From Adenanthera pavonina (taxonomy: Eukaryota > Streptophyta > Magnoliopsida > Fabales > Fabaceae), in contig JAIVEN010000028.1 of assembly GCA_026686845.1 (NCBI GenBank), positions 5,223,001 through 5,287,000 of the forward strand: a stretch of DNA of 64,000 bases, written 5' to 3'. Both the position numbers and the translations under genes were made by a program. Below the pieces are notes generated by a model that worked only from the letters and a program-made list of their open reading frames with translations, had not been told where the DNA came from and searched no databases. This document shows positions 1-10,561 of this stretch, in pieces (the first letter of the stretch is position 1; every line of letters begins with the position of its first letter).

Positions 1-588
1 TAATATCATTTTAGGATAAAAAATCTAAAATGTCAGAAAAGGACCATGGTCTCAAATTGATCAAATTCTAAATAGGAAATGATCTAAATACTCTTGTTAA
101 AAAGTTTTACACTCAATATCTACTTTTTACTAATTTTCTTCTACAATTTGATATTGAACTTTCCCGATTTTATACTAGACACACTAAAGAAGTCAACTCT
201 CAGAATTTTATACTCATCTTCCACATTTTACTACTCATATTTTATGATTTGATACTGAAGAACTCCAATTTTACAATAGACAAAGCCTCAAAATTTTACA
301 CTCAACTTTCATTTTTTACTATTCATATTACACAATTTGGCACTCAATTTTCCCGATTTTACACTAAACTTCCTCAATTGAATTCTTTCATTATAATAAT
401 GTATTCAGTGTAAAATTGGAGAAATTCAGTGTCAGATTATGGAAAAAGAGTAGTAAAAAATAGATATTGAATGTAAAACTTTTTAATAAGAACATCTAGG
501 TTATTTTCTATTTAAATTTTTAATTAATTTGATATTATAGTCCTTTTTTGATATTTTTAAATTTCTTGGTTCTGAAATGATATTAATT
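1..588. repeat. Foldback MITE-like element
   Basis: The first roughly 130 bases and the last roughly 130 bases are imperfect inverted copies of each other: the left end begins TAATATCATTTTAGG, and the reverse complement of bases near 586 reads TTAATATCATTTCAG. Both arms then share AAAAAGTTTTACA followed by a TCAATATCTA block. Between the arms are about three degenerate tandem units, each built around TTTTACACTCAA and CAATTTGATACTGAA motifs. There is no coding capacity. The left edge coincides with the window start, so the true terminus may lie outside. It is probably a non-autonomous DNA transposon; the superfamily cannot be assigned. Confidence 0.6.
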
Positions 589-819
589 AAAAGTTTTGGT
601 CATCAAGTGTTATGTTCCCTTTATTGTATTATGCTCCCTCATTGATTTATGCTTTAAGATTATTATTTTCTATTCCCATTTTAGTATTTTACATGCTCTC
701 ACTCCACCATTTGTAATTATATATTACACTTCCATATATTCTAGTAATGTCCTGATTGGGAAGCAAGTATGACTTGAATGCAAATGAAAGTTTTTTATTT
801 CTTTGGAATTAAAAATGCT

Positions 820-1800
820 ATTATTAGAATCCAAATTTCCCAACAGCTCAGCCTCTGTGCTTGGCAAGAAACCTAGTCTATTCATGAATCCACCAAGCCA
901 GCTCTCAAGTTGAGTGAAGCAACAATCAATTTTTCTAATAACTAAACAATCTAATAATTAATAATTAAATTAAACTCAACTAAGAAGATCTACCACACAA
1001 TTTAGGAAGTAACCTAGATTTATTAGTTCACTATTTTGACACTCATAACTAAATTTAGGTGAATGATTAATGTTAATCCCAAGGCCTTTTGGTGTCTACA
1101 AGTGTTCTCAAACCAGCTACATATAACCAAATTTATAATCCCATAAACAATTCCTAGACTATTTTAGAATTCCTTTCTCAAGTTTATCCAAGGCATACGT
1201 ACAGATCTACTTTACAGGTTGGCCAGACAAATAAAATAGCAAAAAAAACAAAATTGAATAAACAAAAGGGTCACTTCAATCAACTGTCAAGCAAATTAAT
1301 AGCAATGTTAAATCACAAATAGCTTTAGAATAAATCTAGGGCTTGTTTAGCCACAGATGGTCTGAGTCATCAAATCAAAACACAATTCCATGGCAAAAAA
1401 ACATAGAAGAGAGGAGAGAATATAAGAGAACAAAAAAAAACATAAAAGAGAGAGGAGAGAATATAAGAGAATAAACAGATTGGTGAAATTCCTTCGTAAC
1501 CACACATCCTGATCAATCTAGAGCTTCTCTTGTATTCATGGCCACACACACTTCTACACCTCCAAACTGTCCATAACTTGTCCCCCCCATTCTCCTTCTT
1601 TATTTCCCATTAATGTATGTTGATTAGGGCTCAAAAGGCATAGCAATTAGGTGTCATCCTCTGTGATCATAACCGGCGCCAGGTGACTCACAAACCATCA
1701 CGACCGGCACTGGGTGACTTGTAACTCGTCTTTTCATTGTCTGTGACTTGATCCGGCGCCGGCTAACATTCTGTGCAAGTTTTCCATTTTATGTGGTTTT
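820..1800 (-). mobile_element. Possible LTR-retroelement remnant
   Basis: This patch stands out by composition from its AT-rich surroundings. Near 1671-1765 a GC-rich motif of the type CCGGCGCCAGGTGACT occurs three times in degenerate form, and similar paired motifs (CACTCGGCATCGGGT and CCCGGTGCCGAGT) are seen in the solo LTR at 15238-16712. A 35-40 bp purine-rich unit is duplicated at about 1405-1475. No LTR ends, target duplication or coding domains were found. The call as an old gypsy-type LTR fragment is an inference from resemblance. Confidence 0.28.
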
Positions 1801-3072
1801 TGCCCTCTTTAACATGTAACAATGTTCCCGGTGGCTTCAATATATAGAGTAATTTCACTCATCAGTTTACAAAAACTACTATAAACAAACATTAATATCA
1901 TCGAAAAAAAATTCTGCTTCTTATTACTATCTTTTCGAAAAGTCGATAGACTACTGACATTTGGTGAAAAAAATAAAAAAAGAAAGATAGACTACCTGAC
2001 ATAGGACAGTGAAATAAGAAGAAATAAAATTTTCAGGGCCTTCGTTATAGTAGGTTTACTGTTTGTGGTTAGAGAACTAATTATTAAGACTTTGGTTAAA
2101 AAATGTATTAAGACTGATCGGATATGCCTTCCCACTATAAAAAAGTGGTTTTAAGTTTTAGTTGGTTGGTGTATTTTCTTTTTTTCTTTTTTTTTTTGGT
2201 TTATTTATGCCTTTTTTTTTTTCGTGTTGGAAGGCCGAATATGCTATGAATTATATTTGACTCGTATTTATAGGGTTTATTGCTCTGTGTCATTGTTTTT
2301 GTTTTTATTTAGCAAATCTAGGTCATAGCAGGTTTTAGCCTTTACATAAAAGAGTCATAGTAGGTTCTAATTTATAGTTTTAATCCATTAATATTGATTT
2401 GTTGTTCTCGATGTAACTATGACATTTTCCCTTAAAAATATATTAATAACATTTAAATGTGTTCATCTTTTTTTAATCGAGCATGCAGCATCTTCTGGAA
2501 TAGTTTAAGTAGTGAAGGAAGGTGTGAGCTAGCTACCTAGCTTTTATAAAGGAGAATATACATATCTACATTTGTATGACTTCTTATAAACCACCAAAAA
2601 TATAGATTTTGTCTCATTTAATATTATACACATAAACCATATTTGGTAAAAAGGAGTTATTTTGAGAAAAATAGAAAGAGAGAAGAAAAGGAAGAAATGA
2701 GTTCCATAAAAATGCTATATTATTTTATTTATAAAAAATTTAAATAATGTGTACCAAACAAATTTCACAATAATTTTTTCCTCATTCTTTCTCTTTTAAA
2801 ATTCATTTCATATCAAATCTAGTCTTAAATCATATCTATCCATCAAGGCTCTCTCTTGCGGCTGCATCGTCACACTAAGATAGAGACTAAGGATATGTGG
2901 TTCACCATGATAATATGTTACGTGGCCACCAAATAGAAACTTTTGTATTATAATCATTCAAATATTCTTAGTGGGGGCAATATTAATTTTCCAAATTCTT
3001 TGTAATGCACACAAAACCCACCTAGCTAGCTATTATATTGTAAAAAAAAAAAAAGTGAGTATCCAGGTAACG
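1801..3072. other. AT-rich intergenic DNA
   Basis: Poly-T tracts and short AT microsatellites occur here. I see no gene, RNA or recognisable element. Confidence 0.5.
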
Positions 3073-4058
3073 CCCATATATATATATGATATGTTTGATT
3101 AAAATAATTATAACTTATGTCCTTAAATTTTTAAATATTGTCACGTAATAAACTAATATTTAAGAATATTTGTGCAAGCCACGCGCAATATATATAGTAC
3201 CTAATATAAATTAAGAAACCTGATTAGTGGGGCTGTTTGGTCTCTGGATATATATGAAATGGAAAGGAGACAAAGCTAATTAAGAAGAGGGTTTAATGGT
3301 CCACTAGTGGAATATTATACAAAAAACCACTTGTGTTTTAATGGGCTCAGCGTGAGTGTGCCAAACATAACAATTCCACGCTCCCTGGTATTTTATTTTA
3401 CTTCCTTATTGACTTCCTTGCACAACTACACCATATGTGTACATAAATATATATATATATATATATGTTGGCAAAAAAACATATATATAAATAATTAATT
3501 TCTAGCATATCTTGTTTGATGTTGTGCTACCTCATCTGATTTAAACTTCAAAACAATATATCAACAAAATTCTGACACAATTGACAGTAAGTTAGGTTCT
3601 TTAAGCATATTATTTTGTATTCAACCCTTAGTCATGCGTATGGAAAAAACTTTATATGAATAGGCAAAGCTCATTTCGATGATTTTAACACATCAAAACA
3701 ATTAATGCGATAATATATATCACGGAATAATCAAAATAAATGATAAAAGTACTTTTGACATAATTAGACTAAAAATTCACAAAATTCATTTCATAATATT
3801 CTCATATTCTTCAAGCTCAAACATGTTGATTAATTGTATTATTATTATTCACATATTTGATATTTCTACGTGGAAACTACTTTGTCTCAGAATCAAGATG
3901 CCACTTTTTCCAACCCAATAATGAAGAGTCTTGTTTCCAAAACAAATTTTTAAGTTAATAGAGAAACATTCATGAAAAAAATTATACAATGAAAGCATTA
4001 TCCACTCAATTTTGTGCTGCACCTTCTAAGGCTTGTATTTCTTGTTGTTTTATTAATT
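3073..4058. repeat. Tandem duplication, copy A, left part
   Basis: This segment aligns along its length, roughly 90 percent identical by eye, with 21030-22015 and on past 23649. Shared landmarks are the AT microsatellite, CACGTAATAAACTAATATTT, AAGCCACGCGCAATATA, GGGGCTGTTTGGTC and CACTCAATTTTGTGCTGCAC. The unit is non-coding as far as I can tell; its look (TATA-like and GGAAAGGAGACA blocks) would suit a duplicated promoter region. The segment is interrupted at 4058 by the CACTA element and resumes at 18803. The empty site for the element found in copy B is intact here at 4002-4012 (CCACTCAATTT). Confidence 0.75.
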
Positions 4059-4089
4059 CACTAGTACATAAACGCAATTCTAGGACAAC

Positions 4090-4390
4090 ATACGAGGACG
4101 GTTGTGTGAGAACTGTTATCTAAAATACGATCGGTGGCAATTTTGTAATTAAGTTATAATATGCTGAACTTAAGAGGACGGTTTCTACATGAACTATCCT
4201 CTTAAGTGTATATAAGAGGATGGCTTTAATAGGAACCGTCCTCTTAAGTATAATAAAAATTGTATAATTACATTTTAATATATTATGATGATCAATAGTG
4301 TTCAAATTTAGCAATTTTCAGTTTTGTGTGAGTTAAAAATGTAAATTATATAAGAGGATGGTTTCAATGAAACCGTCCTCTTTTCTAATA
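4090..4390. repeat. Left subterminal repeats of the CACTA element
   Basis: Four GAGGACGGTT or AAGAGGATGG motifs alternate with their complements (AACCGTCCTCTT) and form short hairpin pairs, for example at 4171-4204, 4211-4249 and 4351-4383. The same motif family sits at the right end of the element. In En/Spm elements such repeats bind the element-encoded TNPA-type protein; that role here is inferred. Confidence 0.7.
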
Positions 4391-6470
4391 TAATATTCCC
4401 TCCCTTTTCTATGGTCTTTACTTAATGCTTTGGTCTTCACTTTTTTGTCGGTCAGTTCCAGTTTTGAGACTCCCTTTCTTCGAAAACCAGAGGCAGTGTC
4501 ACTGTTCTCTGGCTGCAAAACCCACAGGTCTCTTCAATTTGTTCCGGCAATGTTGCTTCATTCAGGCGAAATCCCATGTGCTTCTCCCAAGTCTTCTTCA
4601 ATCCAGCAAAAACCCACTGTCCTCCTCCCTAGATCCACTTAAAACCCATGCCTTCTTCATTCCGGTGAAAACCCAAACCTTCGTCTTCATTTTGGTGCTC
4701 TTCATTTCAGCTTCTGTCTCCCTCCTCATTTGATTTTCAGCTTCCTTGATCTTCACCTTCACTTGGATGTTGTCTTTAGAGGAGCTCATTCGGCTGTCGT
4801 CTTCACCTTCACACATCAAAGCGGGTAATGTATCTCGATCTAGTGCTCTGTTTCTTTTTTGTGGTGATTAGTGAATATTTACCAGTTACCCTACATGATT
4901 TTTAGTTCCTCTTGAATATTCCAGATTTTATTTGAATGTCGAATTGTTCAAAAGAGTTTTGGAGTTTTCCCTTCTTTGTTTTTCTGGTTGGTCGTGGAAT
5001 TAATATGTGCAATAACTTTAGCTAGTTGTCAAAGAGGTTAAGGGGATTTCATTAATGTCAGATTTTGTGAGTCAACGAGGTTACTTATTTTATCAGAATC
5101 TAAAATTTAAGAACATTTTACACAATTTAACCATTTATTTAAAGATAATAAAATGAGATTTCAAGACATATGCAAACTCTCTATATATACTCTCCAGTCC
5201 ACACGCGCATACACACAGACACATAGAGATATATAACAGAGCTTAACCTTTTGTATCTTGGCCTGATTTTGAAGATTCCTTGCTATGTTGTATGTGAGGT
5301 TCGCTGCTTTGCCCTTAATTTCAGTAAAGCATCTAAATCCATGGTTTCAGCCATGAATATTATATTGAAGGTGATTGAGTGTTATTTCAGTCGACAAGAG
5401 AGAGAACAATTTCGTTGGTTTTAGCGATGTAGCTAGGGAGTCTCTGTATTTAAACTACACTACCCATGGAATAAATTAAACCTCACTGAAGCGAGCTACA
5501 TAATTTGGAACTAAGCATATATACTTTACCTGTCAAAAGCCAAATTCTACCCTTTGAATATATATATATATATGGTATTTCAGGTATGTTCTCGAAAGTT
5601 TAGCTAATTCAGGAATGTTGTTGTCAATTAAATGTTCCTGGTTCTTTTGTTTTAATTAAACATCTTTAAAATCATAACAAAGGCACCGAATTGTGCTAGG
5701 TCACAGCTTCTGCCCATCGACCCTAGCTCAGAGCTCTCTCTCACCCTTCCCTCTCTCCTCTATCACCATCACCATTGCGGTTGACGGCCTCTTCATCAGA
5801 TATTCGAGCACGGTGGCCTCTCCATCAAAAATTTGAGCACGATGCGAGTTCGGCTTCCAATACCGTTTTAGCCTATCCCTTTTATTTTTGGCTTCCTTTA
5901 TCTATGTGGCTTTACCAGACTTCACTGGCCAACGACGCAAGTTCCTTCCCACAGCCGACGAAACTCCAGTAGAGGTCGTTCCCATCTTCGTGGCAAAACA
6001 GGGCAGCATTTCTTTGTTTGCCTCGGTAGGTTTCCATCTTCGAGAACTAATTTGGTGTGTGTATGATACTAATCTAAATTTGGGGGAGAACGGAGATGCT
6101 ATTCAGTGATCGAAGGCTTTTATATAAAAATTAGAGATAGCTAGAGAAACTCCATATAATAATTTCTGTTTAAGTTTAATTTTTGTTGGAATTACCTTTG
6201 CCTCTTACTATCAGGGAAAAAGAAAAAAATAATGTTAAAAATCAATTATAATAAGAGGCTTATTATGTAATATTATGTACATGTGTCTTCTTTTACAAAT
6301 TTGGAGAGTGATGCTCGCTACTTGAAATGTTAGAAAAGATGTGCGTGATTCACATTATGCTACATGATGTGATATGCATTTTCATTCTTGCATATTACCA
6401 ATTTATTTAGATTTAAATTTCATGCGATTTATCATTTAGCCCAACCTTCTCACCATAATTTTGATGCTAT
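4391..6470. other. CACTA 5' region, no recognised gene
   Basis: The stretch between the left subterminal repeats and the captured kinase fragment has pyrimidine-rich patches at about 4420-4830 and 5700-6000 that look like leader or exon DNA, with short open frames of 60-100 codons but no domain I recognise. These may be the element's own 5' leader or more captured host DNA. Confidence 0.35.
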
Positions 6471-6477
6471 GAGCTGC

Positions 6478-6908
6478 ATACCATAAGTTACATGGCTGAG
6501 CATGTTGTTGGACAAGGCTCTTTTGGTATTGTGTTTCAGGTGGAATTTTTCCAATAATTTGTTGTTCAGGTTAATTGTTACATGATATCCATTATTAAGG
6601 AGTAAAAAACAGATTTTCAGAGAATATGTTTTATAGGCCAAGTGTCTTGAAACTGGAGAAACTATAGTAATCAAGAAGGTTTTGTAGGATAAAAGATACA
6701 AGAACCATGAATTGCAAATAATGCGCCTTCTTAATCATCCTAATGTCGTGTCACTGAAACATTGCTTCTTTTCCACACAAACAAGGATGAACTCTATCTC
6801 AATTTGGTACTTGAGTATGTACATGAGACTATATATTGTGTGGTGAAGCACTATAGCAAGGCAAATCAGCGGATGCCCTTGATACATGTTAAACTCAACA
6901 CATATCAA
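6478..6908 (+). pseudogene. Captured SHAGGY/GSK3-like kinase gene fragment
   Basis: Two exon-like pieces encode the N-lobe of a plant GSK3/SHAGGY kinase. The first (about 6478-6539) reads ISYMAEHVVGQGSFGIVFQ, which holds the glycine-rich loop. The second (6637-6908) starts AKCLETGETIVIKKV, with the ATP-binding lysine in the IKK motif, and continues through RYKNHELQIMR, HPNVVSLKHCFFST, NLVLEYV, VVKHYSKANQRMPL and VKLNTYQ. Between them lies a retained intron (6540-6636) with GT and AG borders, so the capture was of genomic DNA, not of mRNA. A TAG replaces the CAG of the usual VLQDKR motif, and one base is missing after CFFST, shifting the frame. The rest of the kinase was not found. It lies inside the CACTA element, which fits gene-fragment capture by the transposon. 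Confidence 0.88.
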
Positions 6909-9180
6909 GTTATCATTATTTTCACAATCATCTGTTGATGCGTCAAAAATTTTATGTAGATAATTTCTGATATACTTGGCTGTGCTGCATATTTATATAT
7001 GATATTTGATTATTTGTAAACAGTATCCCTTAACCATATGCCACTGTGACCATTGATGATACATTAAAGATTGTTCACCAGTAAGGAAATTTTATACAAT
7101 AAAATCTGTGGAATATCACAATTTATTTTCCCCACTATTGAACTACTTGAAATCATTGAAATGCTTTGATCTTTAAAGGCTTTTGCTTTCATGTTATTTG
7201 CTGTCTGTGTCACAATTTCTTGGGCAAGTTCATGGCGATTGTTACTTGTCTTTGTTTTGATATGTGCTTACCTAGATAATAACAAGATTACAGGAACCTC
7301 CCTTTGCTGTAGCTGATAATTTTCTACACTTTTTTTTATCAATAACAAGGAACTTCTTACTACAGATTAAATGAGATTGCAGTCAATTTTAGGGTATCCT
7401 TATGTATGACTATTGTTGTGATGCATATTCTATATCGAAGGCTTTTATATAAAAATGAAAGGAATCATAGTGAAGCTATTAGTTTTTGTTGTAATTTCTA
7501 TTTAAGTTTAATTCAAAAAAATTCATAAGTAAACTGATTGTTATGAGACTAGCAGAGAAGACAAATTTCAAGCCTAATGCTTTCTATATTTGAAATAGCT
7601 GTCAATAACTTGGATTCTTCATTTTTCAGTTGTTGGTCACTGACTTCATCCAATTATGAAGTTTTTAAAGAAGCTAATTTTTAAGTTCCTTTCTTACTTG
7701 ATTTCTTATTTTAAATTATGAAGTGTGAAAGTTATTAATCTCAATATGTATTCACATGAATACTACTTGCTATTTCACAAATACTGAAAAACTTTAACCA
7801 TGTGAACTAAGATACAAAAAAACTTTTAACTTTTGTATTCTTTAATACTAAGTGTTAAGCATAAACTGGTTGTTATGAGACAAAATCATCCATATAATAA
7901 AGGAAACAAATTTTCTAAATAAGCAACAATACTTTGAAAAATAAGAAATAAGGATAGTAGGGATGAAGCCACAAATTTCAGTCATCCTAACAAGTGTCTT
8001 TTTGTAGTATGTGAAGTGGGTTTTAGATGCTATGTACATACTTGCCCTTAATGCGTGGATTCTACACTTTCTGCACTAATGTTTGTCATATGTGAGGCAC
8101 TTTACTTTTACAATGTATACTGGTATATATAAACCAGATCGTATATAAGCATTCTTAATCTATGGAAGTGACAATATTATTGGACCTGTCATTGCCCTCT
8201 ATAACAGCAAACTAATGTTGATCAATTTATATCAGTAAAGTATTACCAATATATTTTCCTCCTAACAGTTTAAAATATAAGATGACTATCATCAGTCTTT
8301 CTTCAAGAGATAATAATTATTCACTCCTGAGTTGTTGATGTTTATTCTAGGAAACTTCATGACGTACCGCCAAGTTGTATTTGACCGAGGAAAACTTATA
8401 TTGGATGGGAAGAAATTTGATTGTATCATTGTAAGTGTTTATTTTCTTTGCAAAAGATAATAGTTATAATGACTATACTGAATATGATAAAGATGGATGT
8501 CCCTCATGAGTTATCTAAAATAAATCCATCATTACGTATGGCTTTTGTTATTTTATCATGCTACCAATTACTCAACCTGTGCCTATGCCACCCAGAGTAG
8601 AAGTCCCATAAATCCATTAAAACTTGTCAAATGACTATGAAAGTTATCGGTAGCCAAGTTCCATAAAGATTCTAGTAGGAATTAGTGCTGATGAGATTTA
8701 TGTAGTAGGAATTATTTTAAATTTGACCAAATTCATTTAACTTCATGTCAACATTTGCTTTCACTTAGTTACAGCTTACCAAGTTTTTCTTTAATTCCTA
8801 GAATCATAATTTTCATGAATTTCAGTTGCTATATTCTAAAAAATAATGCTTTTTACTCTATTGATAGGCAAGATCCAATTAGGTACAGACCAAAAATTGT
8901 AATAAGATTCAAAAGGGGAAAATGTTACTTTTGTTTGTTAATAGATAAATGACTTGGTACTCTTATATACTTATTCTGGTTTGGGAATTATGTTTATTGG
9001 TAATGGTTAAATTAAACTGATATTATTTATTAGACATTTGTATGTTGATATTGATAGATTAATAGTAATGGATAGAAACTTTTTGGATAAAGTGTACTCT
9101 TTAATTTTTGTACATGTATGATGAAATTCTTTGAATAATTAGATTATTTGATTTTATATTGTTGGAATGGTTGAAACAAG
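6909..9180. other. CACTA internal region, mostly non-coding
   Basis: AT-rich sequence with intron-like texture. Apart from the short exon-like island at 8351-8430, no coding domain was recognised. The part just after 6908 may be the next intron of the captured kinase gene. Confidence 0.4.
8351..8430 (+). other. Unidentified exon-like island in the CACTA element
   Basis: An 80 bp open segment is bordered by TTCTAG on the left and GTAAGT on the right, a good acceptor and donor. In its open frame (two bases, then 26 codons) it begins NFMTYRQVVFDRG and ends LDGKKFDCII. The composition is protein-like and richer in GC than its neighbours. I do not recognise the family. It could be a captured host exon or a piece of an element gene. 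Confidence 0.35.
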
Positions 9181-9516
9181 ACAGCAAGAAAATAATTTTT
9201 TTTTCTAAAAAAAATTATTTTCAGGAACGTTTTCCATAGAAACGTGCCCGAAGACTAATAATTGGGCACGCTTCCTATTAAGAAACTTCCTAGAAAATAC
9301 TGTTGGGGGTCGTACCAAACAACGAAACATGACACAAAAGTGACATTTGGGAATCTTTTTTCAGTTGGAAATGTGCCCCAAGACTTGTTTTTAAGAATAT
9401 TTTAAAAAAATGTAAAGCATTCCAAAATTTTTCGGGAACGGTCACATATGGAACATTTAAAAAACGTTCTGGAAGTCAAAAATTAAATGTCTTGGAAACC
9501 CATTTTTGTAGTAGTG
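9181..9516. mobile_element. Orphan CACTA-type terminus inside the element
   Basis: The sequence ends CATTTTTGTAGTAGTG at 9501-9516, whose reverse complement CACTACTACAAAAATG is a canonical CACTA terminus. Upstream are subterminal-like repeats of a different kind from the outer element: GGAACGTTT, AACGTGCCC, GGGCACG and GGAACGGT. The next three bases are ATT. No matching left end of this second family was found between 4100 and 9180. It may be the surviving end of a nested, truncated second CACTA element. Confidence 0.5.
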
Positions 9517-10561
9517 ATTTTTTTCATTATCAATTCCTATTTTTGCATGCATATATGTACCTATGTATATATAACTATCTATTTGCTCATACACACACAT
9601 GCATATCTTCTAGTTCTTTTGATGTCCGCTTTCTTTTGTCTTCTTTTTCTGATAAGCTTCTTTGTAAAATGAACCTTTTCTGGTGAATATATATACTTAT
9701 ATGAAAAAAGAGTCACATACTACACAGAAATATATGAGGAAAAAAGTAGAATAAATTAAAAGTAATATTATCAATATAATTAACAAAAAAAATCTTTGTA
9801 GGGGGACTAATTAAGTAGATCCATCTAGGTTCTCTTTAATTTCACGATTCCTTAACTAAGCACATTTATCTCTTCTAGACATAGACAAATATCATCTCAT
9901 GATATATATATATATATATAAATTAAAGTATATTATGAAACATTCGTTAGCCATTTCACATGAATGAATCAATGATATCATTTCCATTTTTTTTCATCTT
10001 AAATAGATATACATATATATACCCAATCTATCCTTCCCTTATTATATTTTTCTTTTACAAAAACACAATGTGTAACTATTAACAAGATTTGATATATTGA
10101 CAAATTGTTGATTCTCTTATACATGTTGTTTAGGATTTGATTATTAGTTATATCTATGAAAAAAAACTTATTGGATTAAGTTGAGAGATCCCATTCAGAA
10201 AAAGAAACATAGATGTGAATAATCTGGTTGAAGTAAATAACACTAGAACCGACCTACCTCAGTATATGTATAGGATACCTACCTACCTTCCCTTCTTTGT
10301 CCCTATCCCACTCCTCCAAGCTAAAATTGTTAGAGCCCCATACATATATGCATGTGTATATGGGCAAACAAATAGTTATATATATGTAGGTACATATATG
10401 CATGCATAGATATACTCTCTACCTCTTGTCTATTTTCTTGTCACAGCCTTTTAAATTAGTCCATAATTATTCTATTTTCTAATTAGTTGGTAATGGATCA
10501 AGTTGCATATTTTTACCTAATGAGCTATATTTCTACTATTGGTGGCTATTTAAATTTAGTC
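9517..10561. other. AT-rich spacer before the transposase gene
   Basis: The stretch holds AT microsatellites (for example about 9903-9921) and pyrimidine tracts. It probably includes the promoter or leader of the transposase gene, but no specific site can be defended. Confidence 0.4.

Noticed and set aside
3307..3498. Short open frame conserved in both duplicates (also 21244-21450)
   Set aside because: The similarity is explained by the DNA duplication; the peptide ends in a microsatellite and the frames begin differently.
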